A DNA stretch of 64,000 nucleotides from positions 1,320,112 to 1,384,111 of the forward strand of contig CAWHVW010000002.1 in assembly GCA_963832965.1 (NCBI GenBank), read 5' to 3'. Both the position numbers and the translations under genes were made by a program. Under the pieces are notes generated by a model. The model was given only the letters and a program-made list of their open reading frames with translations, searched no databases and was not told the origin of the DNA. Positions 7,596 through 17,289 of this stretch are shown here, piece by piece. Positions within the stretch are counted from its first letter, which is position 1. Each line of letters begins with the position of its first letter. Origin of the DNA: CAWACP01 sp963832965 (GTDB taxonomy: Bacteria; Acidobacteriota; Terriglobia; Bryobacterales; Bryobacteraceae).

Positions 7596-9338
7596 TTATG
7601 TCAGAGTAGCAGTTCGGCGCAGGAATCGGTTGGCCCGCGCAACGTCACGGAGGATCTGCGCTTTCAGCGCTTCGGCGCTCTCGAACTTCCGTTCCTCGCG
7701 CAGCCGGTACAGGAACTCCACGCGAATGCGCGCGGGGGTGCACCCGTCGAAGGGGGAGAGCAGGAATGTTTCTATGGTGAGGCGCTCGCCGCCGAAAGTG
7801 GGCCGGAAGCCAACATTGGTCACCGATCCCCAGCGCCGCCCGACGTCGAGGTCGAGCGTGCGCGTCACGTATACTCCGCCCAGCGGCACAAGGCCGGTCT
7901 GCCCGGAAAGATTCAGCGTGGGGACGGTTTGCCGCGATCCGACGCCCTCGCCGGGCACCACGTTGCCGTCGAGCGCGAACGGGCGTTCCAGCATGCGCCA
8001 GGCGTTCATCACATCCCCGTGCGCGACCAGCTTGCGGACTTCCGTGCTGCAAACGACGCGCCCGCGGCAGTGCACCTCCGGACAGATTTCCACCTCGAAC
8101 CCGTAGCGTTGTCCGAGCTCGCGCAACATGGCCGTGTTGCCGGCGGCTTTTCGCCCAAACCGAAAGTTATGACCCACCAGCAGGGCGCGAGCCCCCAAAC
8201 GCTCCGTCACCACTTCCCGGATGAACTGTTCGGGCGAAAGCCCGGCCACGGCGGCGGTGAAGGGCAACACCAGCACTTCATCCAGACCCGCCTGTTGCAT
8301 GAGCTGGCAACGCCGCTCGATGCCGGTGAGAAGCTGCGGCGTTTTCTCCGGCGCAACCACGGCGGCGGGATGAGGGTGGAAAGTCAGAGCTGCCGCGCGC
8401 CAGCCGCGCTCCTGCGCCAGATCGGCTACTCGCCGCATGATCGAGCGATGCGCGGCGTGCACTCCATCGAAGTTGCCGATGGTCAGCGCACAAGGCCCGA
8501 AGTCGCGCGGAACGTCTTCCAGCGCGCGGAAGACACGAAAGACGGCCCTCGGCGCGGAGTCCACCTCGATTACCAGACCGTCGTAGGCGAGATGCACATT
8601 CGGCGGCAAGGCAGCTTCGGTCGCCTGATGTGGCAGATCGTGACAGATGTGGGTGAAAAACGCGCGGCGCGGTTTCAGTTCATCCACGGTGCGCAGCGAG
8701 TGCTCCACCGTGGAGTGCGTGGGATGTGGCCGGTGGCGCAGGGCATCGAGGAAAAGCACGTCCAGATTGCGGAGTTTCTCCATGCTCTCTGGCGGAATGC
8801 CGCTATGGTCGGTGAGATAAGCGGCGGACCCGAAGCGGAACCCATGCACGGTGCCGTGGCCGTGATCCAGCCGGATCGGCTCGAAATCGAGCCCGCCCAA
8901 GCGGATGGGATGCTGATCGTCGAAAACGCAGGTTTCGATCTTCGGGAGGGACGATTGCGTGGGGCCCGTATCGAAAATGTAGCGGAACGTTCTGCGAATG
9001 GTATCGATGGTTGCCGCCGAGCCGTAGACGGGGATGGGCCCGGACCTGCGGAAATTCAGTGGCCGGATGTCGTCCAGGCCCATGATGTGGTCGGCATGGG
9101 CGTGCGTGATGAGAACCGCGTCCAGTTGTTCGATCCCCGCTTTGAGCGCCTGCTGGCGGAAGTCCGGGGTGGTGTCGATGAGCACGGCGTGGCCGTTCCA
9201 GCGAATGAGGACCGAGGGGCGAAGTCGCTTGTCGCGCGGATCGTTTGATGTGCAGACGGCGCAGTGGCAGCCGATGGTGGGGACCCCGACGCTGGTGCCG
9301 GACCCCAGCACCGTGATGCTGAGCCTGGCATCGGCCAT
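7596..9338 (-). CDS. ribF: Fusion: MBL-fold cyclic phosphodiesterase (PhnP-like) + bifunctional riboflavin kinase/FAD synthetase
   Basis: This 580-residue protein has two complete domains in one frame. Residues 1 to about 255 are a metallo-beta-lactamase domain of the PhnP/phosphoribosyl-cyclic-phosphodiesterase type: SGTSVGVPTIGC, THAHADHIMGLDD, LTDHSG, THICHDL. From about 262, RVFRALEDVPRDFGPCALTI begins RibF. It shows the FAD-synthetase nucleotide motif GNFDGVHAAHR and GHNFRFGR, then the flavokinase domain with GSRQTVPTLNL, GVYVTRT and VTNVGFRPTFGG. RibF makes FMN and FAD from riboflavin. Normal RibF is about 310 residues, so nothing is missing from either half. The gene overlaps the DUF1844 gene by one base. 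Confidence 0.88.
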   Translation of the reverse strand: MADARLSITVLGSGTSVGVPTIGCHCAVCTSNDPRDKRLRPSVLIRWNGHAVLIDTTPDFRQQALKAGIEQLDAVLITHAHADHIMGLDDIRPLNFRRSGPIPVYGSAATIDTIRRTFRYIFDTGPTQSSLPKIETCVFDDQHPIRLGGLDFEPIRLDHGHGTVHGFRFGSAAYLTDHSGIPPESMEKLRNLDVLFLDALRHRPHPTHSTVEHSLRTVDELKPRRAFFTHICHDLPHQATEAALPPNVHLAYDGLVIEVDSAPRAVFRVFRALEDVPRDFGPCALTIGNFDGVHAAHRSIMRRVADLAQERGWRAAALTFHPHPAAVVAPEKTPQLLTGIERRCQLMQQAGLDEVLVLPFTAAVAGLSPEQFIREVVTERLGARALLVGHNFRFGRKAAGNTAMLRELGQRYGFEVEICPEVHCRGRVVCSTEVRKLVAHGDVMNAWRMLERPFALDGNVVPGEGVGSRQTVPTLNLSGQTGLVPLGGVYVTRTLDLDVGRRWGSVTNVGFRPTFGGERLTIETFLLSPFDGCTPARIRVEFLYRLREERKFESAEALKAQILRDVARANRFLRRTATLT

Positions 9339-9664
9339 CAGGCGCCGGCCTGCTCCGCGCTGTCTCCAGCGCCCTCGGCGGCAGCGGGCTTAGGCTGCTG
9401 ATCGCTCACGTATACGAAGCGGAAGCGCAGTTCGGTGACGGCGTTCTCCAACATGCGGTGCTCCTCGGTGGAGAGGTTGCCTTTCGTCTTCTCCAGCAGC
9501 ACGCCGAGCATGTCGATGCTGTGGCGCGCCAGGGGCAGGTTGGGTTCCGGCCGGTCTTTCTCCTCGCCAAAATGCATCAGGCCGAGTTGCACCTCGGCTT
9601 GCATCTTAATCGAAAGCACCAGGAATTCGAAGGATGCGGGTGGCAGAAAATCGATATCGCTCAT
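9338..9664 (-). CDS. DUF1844 domain protein
   Basis: This 108-residue protein has the compact DUF1844 helical domain: FLPPASFEFLVLSIKMQAEV, LGLMHFG, LARHSIDMLGVLLEKTKGNL and NAVTELRFRFVYV. It ends in an Ala/Glu-rich tail. The family is common in Acidobacteriota and Deltaproteobacteria and has no established function. The stop overlaps the next start (TGATG), so it heads the DUF1844 - MBL-RibF operon. Confidence 0.85.
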   Translation of the reverse strand: MSDIDFLPPASFEFLVLSIKMQAEVQLGLMHFGEEKDRPEPNLPLARHSIDMLGVLLEKTKGNLSTEEHRMLENAVTELRFRFVYVSDQQPKPAAAEGAGDSAEQAGA

Positions 9665-9696
9665 CGCCGTGTTTCTATTTTAGCGGAACGTGGGAC

Positions 9697-9759
9697 GTGG
9701 GGCAGGGCCATGTCCCTGCCTGGTAGTGTTTTCGGCCGCAGGGCACGGCCCTGCCCCAC
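9697..9759. repeat. Long inverted repeat upstream of the DUF1844 operon
   Basis: GTGGGGCAGGGCC at 9697-9709 is the exact reverse complement of 9747-9759. The inner flanks also pair (TCCCTGC with GCAGGG), so the element can fold into a stem of roughly 20 base pairs around a 20-base loop. It sits between the DUF1501 stop and the DUF1844 start. It looks like a REP/MITE-type element or a strong terminator without a U-run. Confidence 0.65.
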
Positions 9760-9763
9760 ATTG

Positions 9764-11122
9764 CTATCCCAGGAAGCCCACATTGGCCGCCGGGAAATTG
9801 GCGAGATTCGGGAACACGTAGCTGAGATCGGCGGTGGCCACGCCGAACCAGGATGCCAGCGTCGCGCCGTATTGATCCAGCGCGGTAGTGGGAATCCAGC
9901 GGCCCGCGGTGCCCGCGTCGTTCGGTCCGCCCAGCGCGAGTTCCGGAAACTGCCCGTACACGTCGCCGCCCTGCACGGCGCCGCCCGCCACCATGTGATG
10001 GCTGCCCCACGCGTGGTCCGTTCCTCCGTTCGAGTTCCCCTGCATGGTGCGGCTGAAATCGGACTCCGTGAACGTGGTAACGCTGTTCTCCACTCCCAGC
10101 TCCTGGGTGGCCGAGAGGAATGCCGCGAAGGCCGCGTCCAGCTCCGCCAGCAGCGTGTCCTGAGTGTTGAGCTGGCCGCTGTGCGTGTCGAACCCGCCCA
10201 GCGAGCAGAAAAAGATCTGCCGTTTCATGCCCAGCGCGCCGCGCGCCTGAATCACCTGAGCGATCTGCTGGAGTTGCGCTCCGATAGACGTCGTCGGGAA
10301 TACGGTGGTCAGCGCTTTAGAGCCGCTGAGTGCCTGTTGCAACGTGGCCGAATCGCTGAGGCCGTTCTGCATGGTGGTGCTGGCCTGTTGCACCAGCGCG
10401 GCGCCGGTGTCCAGCGTGAGCAGTTGTTGCAGCGCGAGATCGCGCGCCTCGGCGGCGGACGTGTTGCCGAAGCCGGTAAGATTGAGCGGCGCTCCTGGAA
10501 TCACCGTCGCGGGCGTGGTGTCTTCGCCCTGGCCGAGCATGGCGTTGCCGGCGACGGAGAGAAAAGCCGGGAATGTGGAGGGTGCATTCAGCGGCGATAT
10601 TTTGTCGGCCACGCGGCCGCCCCAGCCGGTGCCGTTCGGTCCGGAGAAAGATGTCTGCCACTGCAACTGCTGATCGGAATGGGAGAACAGGTTCTCCGGC
10701 GTAGCGGTGTTGCCGGCCAGATATTGCGCGCGGGTCAGCGGCTGCAGCAACGTGCCGACATTCGCCACCACCGCGGCCTGGCCACTCCCGAAAAGCTTCT
10801 GCATGTTGGTGAGCTTCGGGTGCAGCCCGAAGGGCCGGTTGCCGGTTTTCGCCGTTACTGGCAGCAGGGCGGAGGAGGCCAATGCCAGGCTGCCGCGAAT
10901 TTGCGCGTACGCGTCGTAGGACGAAGTATCCAGCGGAACAATCAGGTTGTTGCCGTCGTTGCCACCGAACAGAAACACGCACACCAGCGCGCGATAATCC
11001 GCGGTGGTTTGCGCGTAGGCATTCATCGCTCCAAAGGTGCGAAACCCGAGCCGGCCCCACGGGCTCAGCGCCATTCCTCCGCCACAGCAGGCAAGTTGCA
11101 GGATCTGTCTTCTGGAAATCAT
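9764..11122 (-). CDS. DUF1501 family exported protein
   Basis: This 452-residue DUF1501 protein belongs to a sulfatase/alkaline-phosphatase-superfamily-like family. The N-terminus MISRRQILQLACCGGGMALS resembles a Tat-type leader (SRRQIL). Family features include VCVFLFGGNDGNNLIVPLD, FGLHPKLTNMQKLF, FFCSLGGFDTHSGQ, TTFTESDFSRTM and GTDHAWGSHHMVAGGAV. DUF1501 genes are almost always paired with DUF1800 genes, as here: the DUF1800 stop lies directly before this start. The biochemical role is unknown; an exported complex is usually assumed. Confidence 0.88.
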   Translation of the reverse strand: MISRRQILQLACCGGGMALSPWGRLGFRTFGAMNAYAQTTADYRALVCVFLFGGNDGNNLIVPLDTSSYDAYAQIRGSLALASSALLPVTAKTGNRPFGLHPKLTNMQKLFGSGQAAVVANVGTLLQPLTRAQYLAGNTATPENLFSHSDQQLQWQTSFSGPNGTGWGGRVADKISPLNAPSTFPAFLSVAGNAMLGQGEDTTPATVIPGAPLNLTGFGNTSAAEARDLALQQLLTLDTGAALVQQASTTMQNGLSDSATLQQALSGSKALTTVFPTTSIGAQLQQIAQVIQARGALGMKRQIFFCSLGGFDTHSGQLNTQDTLLAELDAAFAAFLSATQELGVENSVTTFTESDFSRTMQGNSNGGTDHAWGSHHMVAGGAVQGGDVYGQFPELALGGPNDAGTAGRWIPTTALDQYGATLASWFGVATADLSYVFPNLANFPAANVGFLG

Positions 11123-11123
11123 T

Positions 11124-12656
11124 TCAGCGCTCCACCTGGTATTGCGAAGAAGAGGCCGCGAGATAGATCGCGGTCCGGGCTTTCAGAGTTGCGTTGGGGG
11201 CGGCGGCCATGGCGGTGCCGATGGTCGCGCGCATGTCATCGGGCATCTGGCCGTGAAACAGCACCGTCGATAGCTGATCCAGCAAGGCATCCGGAGAGGC
11301 CGCCAGGGTGATGAACGGGGTCTGGTCAAACTGAACGCCGGTGATGCTGCCATACACCAGCGCGTTCACCAGATCCGCGCGGAGCATGGCCACCGAAGGC
11401 GACTGGATTTGAAACTCCGGCCCCAGCAGCGTCCCACCGGCCACGCGGTATCCGGGCGAAAAGTAATTGAATACGCTGGGCGCGGCGTACAGCGGCTGGC
11501 TTTCCGCCGCGGTGTAGTACGGAAGACCGTTGACGCTCGCTACCGCTGCGCCGAGCGACCGCAGCACGCCGGCCAGAAACAGGGCTGGTTCGCGGAGGTG
11601 CCCTTCATTGGCCGCCGGTGTCGCTGGCGGATCGCCCGCACGGGCTTCCGGATCCAGCAGAATGGCCCGAATCACCGCCTGCAAATCGCCGCGCACGCCC
11701 GCGCCATTGTTGTCGAAGACGCCCGCTACCCGCTCCACGTATGCGGGACTGGGATTGCTGGTCACCAGGTGCTCAATCAATTGCTGGCAAATGAATGGGC
11801 CCATGTTCGGATGATGGAAGACGATCTGGAGAGCGCCGCTCAGATCCTCCTCGGCGGTCTGGCCGGCCGGCAGGGTCTCGCCATTGAGCAGTGTTTTGGC
11901 GGTTTCGTCGTGTTCGGATTCCGCCGCCACCATGGGCGCGTCCCAATTGGCCGGGTTGTGTTTGTGAGGCGTTGCTCCGGGCAGGGGCGCGTATGTCCAG
12001 CCGGTGAAAGCGAGCGCGAATTCCTGAACCACGCTCGCGTCATAGGTGGGCACCGGCTGCCCGCCGCTCAGCGCCAGCGTGCCGTCCGGGTTGAGCATCA
12101 CCGTGCCGATGGTGAACAACTGATTCAGCTCGCGGGCGTAGTTCTCGTCGGCTTCCTGGCCCGCGGGCGGCTTGCCGTTGTCCACCATGTCGAGATAATG
12201 GCCCATGGCCGGACTCACCGACACATCGTGCATCAGGTCGAAATAATTACCGAAGGCGTCGCTCGCGAGCAGCCGCAGATAGGGCGGGATGGCCTGCGGC
12301 TTCAGCTTCACATTGGAGACCACCCAGATTTCACTGAGCGCGAAGGCCACGCGCTGGCGGAGCTGATCGGGACCCGATAGCGCGTTCACGAAGAATTGCT
12401 GGCGCACGGTATCCAGGCTGGTGGCGGTGGCGGGCACATCGGGAATTTCCGAGGGCGGCGCGGCGAACTGCTCTTTCAACCAGGCGATGGGACCGACCTG
12501 TTGCAGGTGCGCGACATCGGCCGGCGCGGCCCCCCACGTGGCCTGATCAAGAAATCTGGCGGCCGCACCGGGTGTCATGGGCGGCGAAGACTGCGCCCAC
12601 GACAGCGCGTTGACGCATAGCAGAAACAGGGTCAGGCGAACAGACCGCAAAATCAC
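11124..12656 (-). CDS. DUF1800 family exported protein
   Basis: This 510-residue protein has a signal peptide (about residues 1-21). Family blocks are ARFLDQATWGAAPADV, WLKEQFAAPPS, LRQRVAFALSEIWVVS, SPAMGHYLDMVDNGK, ENYARELNQLFTIGTV and HHPNMGPFICQQLIEHLVTS. The GTG start at 12656 follows TGGAGGAGAT, a clear ribosome-binding site. It is the upstream member of the DUF1800-DUF1501 pair. A secretion-linked role is likely, but the reaction is unknown. Confidence 0.88.
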   Translation of the reverse strand: MILRSVRLTLFLLCVNALSWAQSSPPMTPGAAARFLDQATWGAAPADVAHLQQVGPIAWLKEQFAAPPSEIPDVPATATSLDTVRQQFFVNALSGPDQLRQRVAFALSEIWVVSNVKLKPQAIPPYLRLLASDAFGNYFDLMHDVSVSPAMGHYLDMVDNGKPPAGQEADENYARELNQLFTIGTVMLNPDGTLALSGGQPVPTYDASVVQEFALAFTGWTYAPLPGATPHKHNPANWDAPMVAAESEHDETAKTLLNGETLPAGQTAEEDLSGALQIVFHHPNMGPFICQQLIEHLVTSNPSPAYVERVAGVFDNNGAGVRGDLQAVIRAILLDPEARAGDPPATPAANEGHLREPALFLAGVLRSLGAAVASVNGLPYYTAAESQPLYAAPSVFNYFSPGYRVAGGTLLGPEFQIQSPSVAMLRADLVNALVYGSITGVQFDQTPFITLAASPDALLDQLSTVLFHGQMPDDMRATIGTAMAAAPNATLKARTAIYLAASSSQYQVER

Positions 12657-12791
12657 ATCTCCTCCAGGCGAAAAGCGTGTGCTTCCTCCCCGAACACCGA
12701 ATCGGTTGGCGGGTTGCGGTGCTAAGTGTTTTTCCTGGCGCGCGGCGCGTGCCCATCCTCCCCTGTGCTACGCTGGTCGCTTCATACCGAC

Positions 12792-13346
12792 ATGGCTGCC
12801 ATACGTGAGAAAGCGCAGTTGATGAGCGCCTCGGAGATCGACCGCACGCTGGTCCGCCTGGCGCACGAGATTCTCGAGAAAACAAGAGACCTCAGCAAGC
12901 TGGCCTTCATTGGCGTTCGCCGCCGCGGGGTGCCTCTCGCGCAGCGTCTGGCCGCCAAGATTCGCGATCTTGAAGGGCTCGAAGTGCCGGTCGGCATCCT
13001 CGATATCAATCTCTACCGCGACGATCTTTCCACGGTTGGAGACAAGCCCGTCCACAGCGGCACCGAAATCCCCTTTTCCGTCACCGGCCGGGACATTGTT
13101 CTCACCGATGACGTGCTCTACACCGGGCGCACGGTGCGCGCGGCGCTCGATGGCCTGTTCGAGCGCGGCCGTCCCGCGCGCGTGCAACTGCTGGTGCTCA
13201 TCGACCGCGGCCACCGCGAACTGCCGGTCTCGGCGCGGTACGTCGGCCGGACCGTGCAGACCTCGGACAGTGAGATCATCGAAGTGAAATTCCGCGAGGT
13301 GGATAACGCCGAAAAAGTGCTGCTCGTGGAACGCATGCCGGAGTAG
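12792..13346 (+). CDS. pyrR: Bifunctional pyrimidine regulator / uracil phosphoribosyltransferase PyrR
   Basis: PyrR senses UMP/UTP, controls pyr expression by binding pyr mRNA in many bacteria, and has weak uracil phosphoribosyltransferase activity. The 184-residue protein shows GVRRRGVPLAQRLAAKI, the PRPP loop DIVLTDDVLYTGRTVRAA and LIDRGHRELP. It is followed at 15 bases by pyrB and then pyrC. The ATG at 12792 matches the usual PyrR N-terminus (IREKAQLM). The gap to pyrB is too short for an attenuator, so any PyrR target must lie upstream of 12792. Confidence 0.93.
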   Translation: MAAIREKAQLMSASEIDRTLVRLAHEILEKTRDLSKLAFIGVRRRGVPLAQRLAAKIRDLEGLEVPVGILDINLYRDDLSTVGDKPVHSGTEIPFSVTGRDIVLTDDVLYTGRTVRAALDGLFERGRPARVQLLVLIDRGHRELPVSARYVGRTVQTSDSEIIEVKFREVDNAEKVLLVERMPE

Positions 13347-13361
13347 CCGGCGGGAATCCTC

Positions 13362-14276
13362 ATGAACACGGGACTGCTCGGTATCGAACCGCTCGACCGG
13401 GCCGAGATTCAGGCCATCCTCGACCGCGCGAAGGATTTTCAGCCGATTCAGAATCAGCCTTTCCAGAAGCGCGATGCGTTGCGCGGCCGCACCGTGGTGA
13501 ACCTGTTCTTCGAATCTTCCACACGCACGCGCACCAGCTTTGAAATTGCCGCCAAGCGCCTGGGCGCGGATACTATTTCGATCACTGCCTCGGCTTCCAG
13601 CGTCTCCAAGGGCGAGTCCCTGGTGGACACCCTGAACACGCTGGGGGCCATGCGGCCCGACGCCATCATCATGCGGCACTCGGCCTCCGGAGCGCCGCAC
13701 TTTCTGGCGCGTTATCTGCCCACGCCGATCATCAACGCCGGCGACGGAACGCACGAGCATCCCACTCAGGCGTTGCTGGATGCGCGCACCATCCTCGACC
13801 GCCGCGGCGCGCTGGAGGGTCTGCGGGTGGCCATTATCGGCGACATTGCGCACAGCCGCGTGGCCCGCTCCAATATGTACCTGCTCTCGAAGTTCGGCGC
13901 GCACATCGTGCTGTGCGGACCGGCCTCGCTGCTGCCTCGCGAGCTGGAGCACATCACGCCGGGCGTGGAGCTCACCTGGGATATTCGCACGGCTATCCGC
14001 AACGCCGACGTGATTATGATGTTGCGCGTGCAGCTCGAACGCCAGCATGAGGCGTCCTATCCGGCCAGCGAGTATTTCCAGTTCTACGGCCTGCGCCTGG
14101 AGCATCTGGCGCTGGCCCGGCCGAATGCCATCGTCATGCATCCGGGGCCCATTAATCGCGGACGGGAAATCTCCTCCGAGGTGGCCGATTCGCAGAAATC
14201 GGTAATCCTGAATCAGGTGGAAAATGGCGTCGCGGTGCGCATGGCCGTGCTCGAAAGGATTCTGGGGGCGAACTGA
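13362..14276 (+). CDS. pyrB: Aspartate carbamoyltransferase catalytic chain
   Basis: Catalyses carbamoyl phosphate + aspartate to carbamoyl aspartate, the committed step of pyrimidine synthesis. It has 304 residues with the carbamoyl-phosphate motif FFESSTRTRTSFE, SVSKGES, GDGTHEHPTQALLD, GDIAHSRVARSN and HPGPINRG. No pyrI regulatory chain is adjacent, as usual outside enterobacteria. pyrC follows after three bases. In some bacteria (Aquifex) ATCase and this class of dihydroorotase form a complex; that is possible but not shown here. Confidence 0.96.
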   Translation: MNTGLLGIEPLDRAEIQAILDRAKDFQPIQNQPFQKRDALRGRTVVNLFFESSTRTRTSFEIAAKRLGADTISITASASSVSKGESLVDTLNTLGAMRPDAIIMRHSASGAPHFLARYLPTPIINAGDGTHEHPTQALLDARTILDRRGALEGLRVAIIGDIAHSRVARSNMYLLSKFGAHIVLCGPASLLPRELEHITPGVELTWDIRTAIRNADVIMMLRVQLERQHEASYPASEYFQFYGLRLEHLALARPNAIVMHPGPINRGREISSEVADSQKSVILNQVENGVAVRMAVLERILGAN

Positions 14277-14279
14277 AGC

Positions 14280-15560
<1,281 letters not shown>

Positions 15561-15566
15561 AAGCGC

Positions 15567-16715
15567 ATGCCAGAGACTCTCGCGTGGCGGAACCCCCGTC
15601 TCTCCGGGCGAATCCCTGAACTCGACGGCATCAGAGGATTGGCCATCCTGCTGGTGGTGGTTTTTCACTATTTCGTGCAATCCACGCAGGTTACGGGCCG
15701 GTGGCTGGGGCGTGCTCTGGTTTTGTTCCGTCTGGGGTTTACCGGGGTTGATCTGTTCTTCGTATTGTCGGGGTTCCTGATCGGCGGCATCTTGTACGAC
15801 GCCCGGTTTGCCCGCAATTACTATCCAACGTTCTACGGCCGCCGCTTTTATCGCATCCTGCCGGTGTATTTTGGCTGGCTGGTTCTGTTCCTGATTGGTC
15901 TATATCTGGTCCGGCCCATCGGCGCGCCGTACCTGCACCGGCTTTTTAACAATGATGTGCCCTTCTGGTCTTATCCACTGTTTCTACAGAATTTCTTTAC
16001 GGCGTTTGATCGACGATGGGGGCCGGAATGGCTCTCAGCGACATGGTCTCTGGCGGTAGAGGAGCAGTTTTATCTCCTGTTACCCTTCGCCATTCGAGTG
16101 CTCCGTGGCGGGGGAATTACTCGCATAACGATTGGCGCAATCCTGCTCGCGCCCGTGGTCAGGATGGTGCTTGTCGCGTCAGGGAACAGCGCTTACGGGC
16201 CGTACGTTCTTCTGCCGTGCCGGGCGGACGCGCTCGGATTCGGGCTCCTCCTGGCGCTGGCATGCCGCAGCGAAAAGACATGGGAGTGGTTTGGGAGTCA
16301 CCGCAAGCACGTCTTCGCGGTTTTTCTGTTGCTCGGACTAGGAGTCGCTTTCATGACCTGGCGCCCGAACGCCACCTTGATGAGCACGATCGGCTATTCG
16401 TGGATAGGGCTGTTTTACGCCTCGCTTATGCTCCTGGTTCTGGTTCGTCCCGGCAGAATCGAGCAGTTCGTGTTTCGCAGCCCACTGTTGGTGAGCCTCG
16501 GAACCTACTCCTATGCAATTTATGTGATTCACTATGGAATCTTCGGCCTTTGTCACTACGCGCTGCGAAGGGATGCCCCGAGCGTTTATGACTGGCCGTC
16601 ATTAGGCGTCACCTTGCTGGCGCTCGTTCTGACAATCATCTGCGCGGTCATGTCGTGGCGGTTGCTGGAGCATCCTTTAATACGCCGGGCGCATTCCAGG
16701 TATCGCTACGAATGA
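15567..16715 (+). CDS. Acyltransferase 3 family membrane protein (OafA-like)
   Basis: This 382-residue multi-spanning membrane protein belongs to the acyltransferase 3 family, which O-acylates cell-surface sugars. The N-terminal ELDGIRGLAILLVVVFHYF holds the family's conserved histidine region. FTGVDLFFVLSGFLIGG and RRFYRILPVYFGWL follow, and LSATWSLAVEEQFYLLLPF matches the SLxxEEqFYL block. About ten hydrophobic segments are present. It starts six bases after pyrC but is unlikely to be functionally tied to pyrimidine synthesis. The acyl donor and target are unknown. Confidence 0.88.
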   Translation: MPETLAWRNPRLSGRIPELDGIRGLAILLVVVFHYFVQSTQVTGRWLGRALVLFRLGFTGVDLFFVLSGFLIGGILYDARFARNYYPTFYGRRFYRILPVYFGWLVLFLIGLYLVRPIGAPYLHRLFNNDVPFWSYPLFLQNFFTAFDRRWGPEWLSATWSLAVEEQFYLLLPFAIRVLRGGGITRITIGAILLAPVVRMVLVASGNSAYGPYVLLPCRADALGFGLLLALACRSEKTWEWFGSHRKHVFAVFLLLGLGVAFMTWRPNATLMSTIGYSWIGLFYASLMLLVLVRPGRIEQFVFRSPLLVSLGTYSYAIYVIHYGIFGLCHYALRRDAPSVYDWPSLGVTLLALVLTIICAVMSWRLLEHPLIRRAHSRYRYE

Positions 16716-17234
16716 TCAGGGCGTGGTCACCTGCAGGTTGTTGGTCACGCTGAAAACTCCCGGGACCCCGTTCGCGCGAACGCCTGCCATATTCTTGTCG
16801 GCTTCCGAATCCACCACACCCTCCAGGCTGACGTGGCCGCCTTTGACGATAATGCGAATCGGCCTGGTGGTCCCCATGGCATATCTCTCCAGCGCGGGAA
16901 AACCATAAATTGCGCGATACAGTTGAATACGAGTCTGGTCGTCCATCGGAGAAGGCGGCAGCACCTCGATCTGGTCGTCCACCGACTGCACACCCTCAAT
17001 GCTTTTGACGGCGTTCTGGGCGTCGCTCTTCACCACTGGTTTCGTGACCTGTCCGAGCAGGGTCACGTTGTACCCGTCCACTCTGAACGCAATGAAATCG
17101 AATACGCTGACGTACGGAAGCATGGCCAGTTCGTGGCGCACCTCGCGAACGACATAACTCTCCGGCTTTGGGGCCGGCTGGGCGAACGCGGCCGCCGCTA
17201 ACGCAAGGCAAACGACAGTTTTTCCGGGTGTCAC
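16716..17234 (-). CDS. Secreted protein with two BON domains
   Basis: This 172-residue protein has a signal peptide (about residues 1-18, AAAAFAQ) and two BON modules. The first has VRHELAMLPYVSVFDFIAFR and VTLLGQVTKPVVKSDAQNAV; the second runs from YRAIYGFPALERYAMG to GHVSLEGVVDSEADKNMAGV. BON domains bind membranes or envelope components (OsmY type). It is convergent with the acyltransferase: the stop codons abut. The periplasmic role is inferred from the family. Confidence 0.85.
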   Translation of the reverse strand: MTPGKTVVCLALAAAAFAQPAPKPESYVVREVRHELAMLPYVSVFDFIAFRVDGYNVTLLGQVTKPVVKSDAQNAVKSIEGVQSVDDQIEVLPPSPMDDQTRIQLYRAIYGFPALERYAMGTTRPIRIIVKGGHVSLEGVVDSEADKNMAGVRANGVPGVFSVTNNLQVTTP

Positions 17235-17289
17235 AAGGTCACCTCACCCTATGGAAGCCGCGGGCGTGCCGGTTGTTTCGTCCCGGCAG

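Noticed and set aside
7176..9248. 690-codon plus-strand open frame
   Set aside because: Antisense to the MBL-RibF gene; composition (Arg/His/Gln-rich) is typical of a shadow frame and there is no domain.
9458..11311. 617-codon plus-strand open frame
   Set aside because: Antisense to the DUF1501 gene, which has conserved family blocks and a signal sequence.
13347..13361. PyrR attenuator between pyrR and pyrB
   Set aside because: Only 15 bases separate the genes, too few for an anti-terminator/terminator pair.
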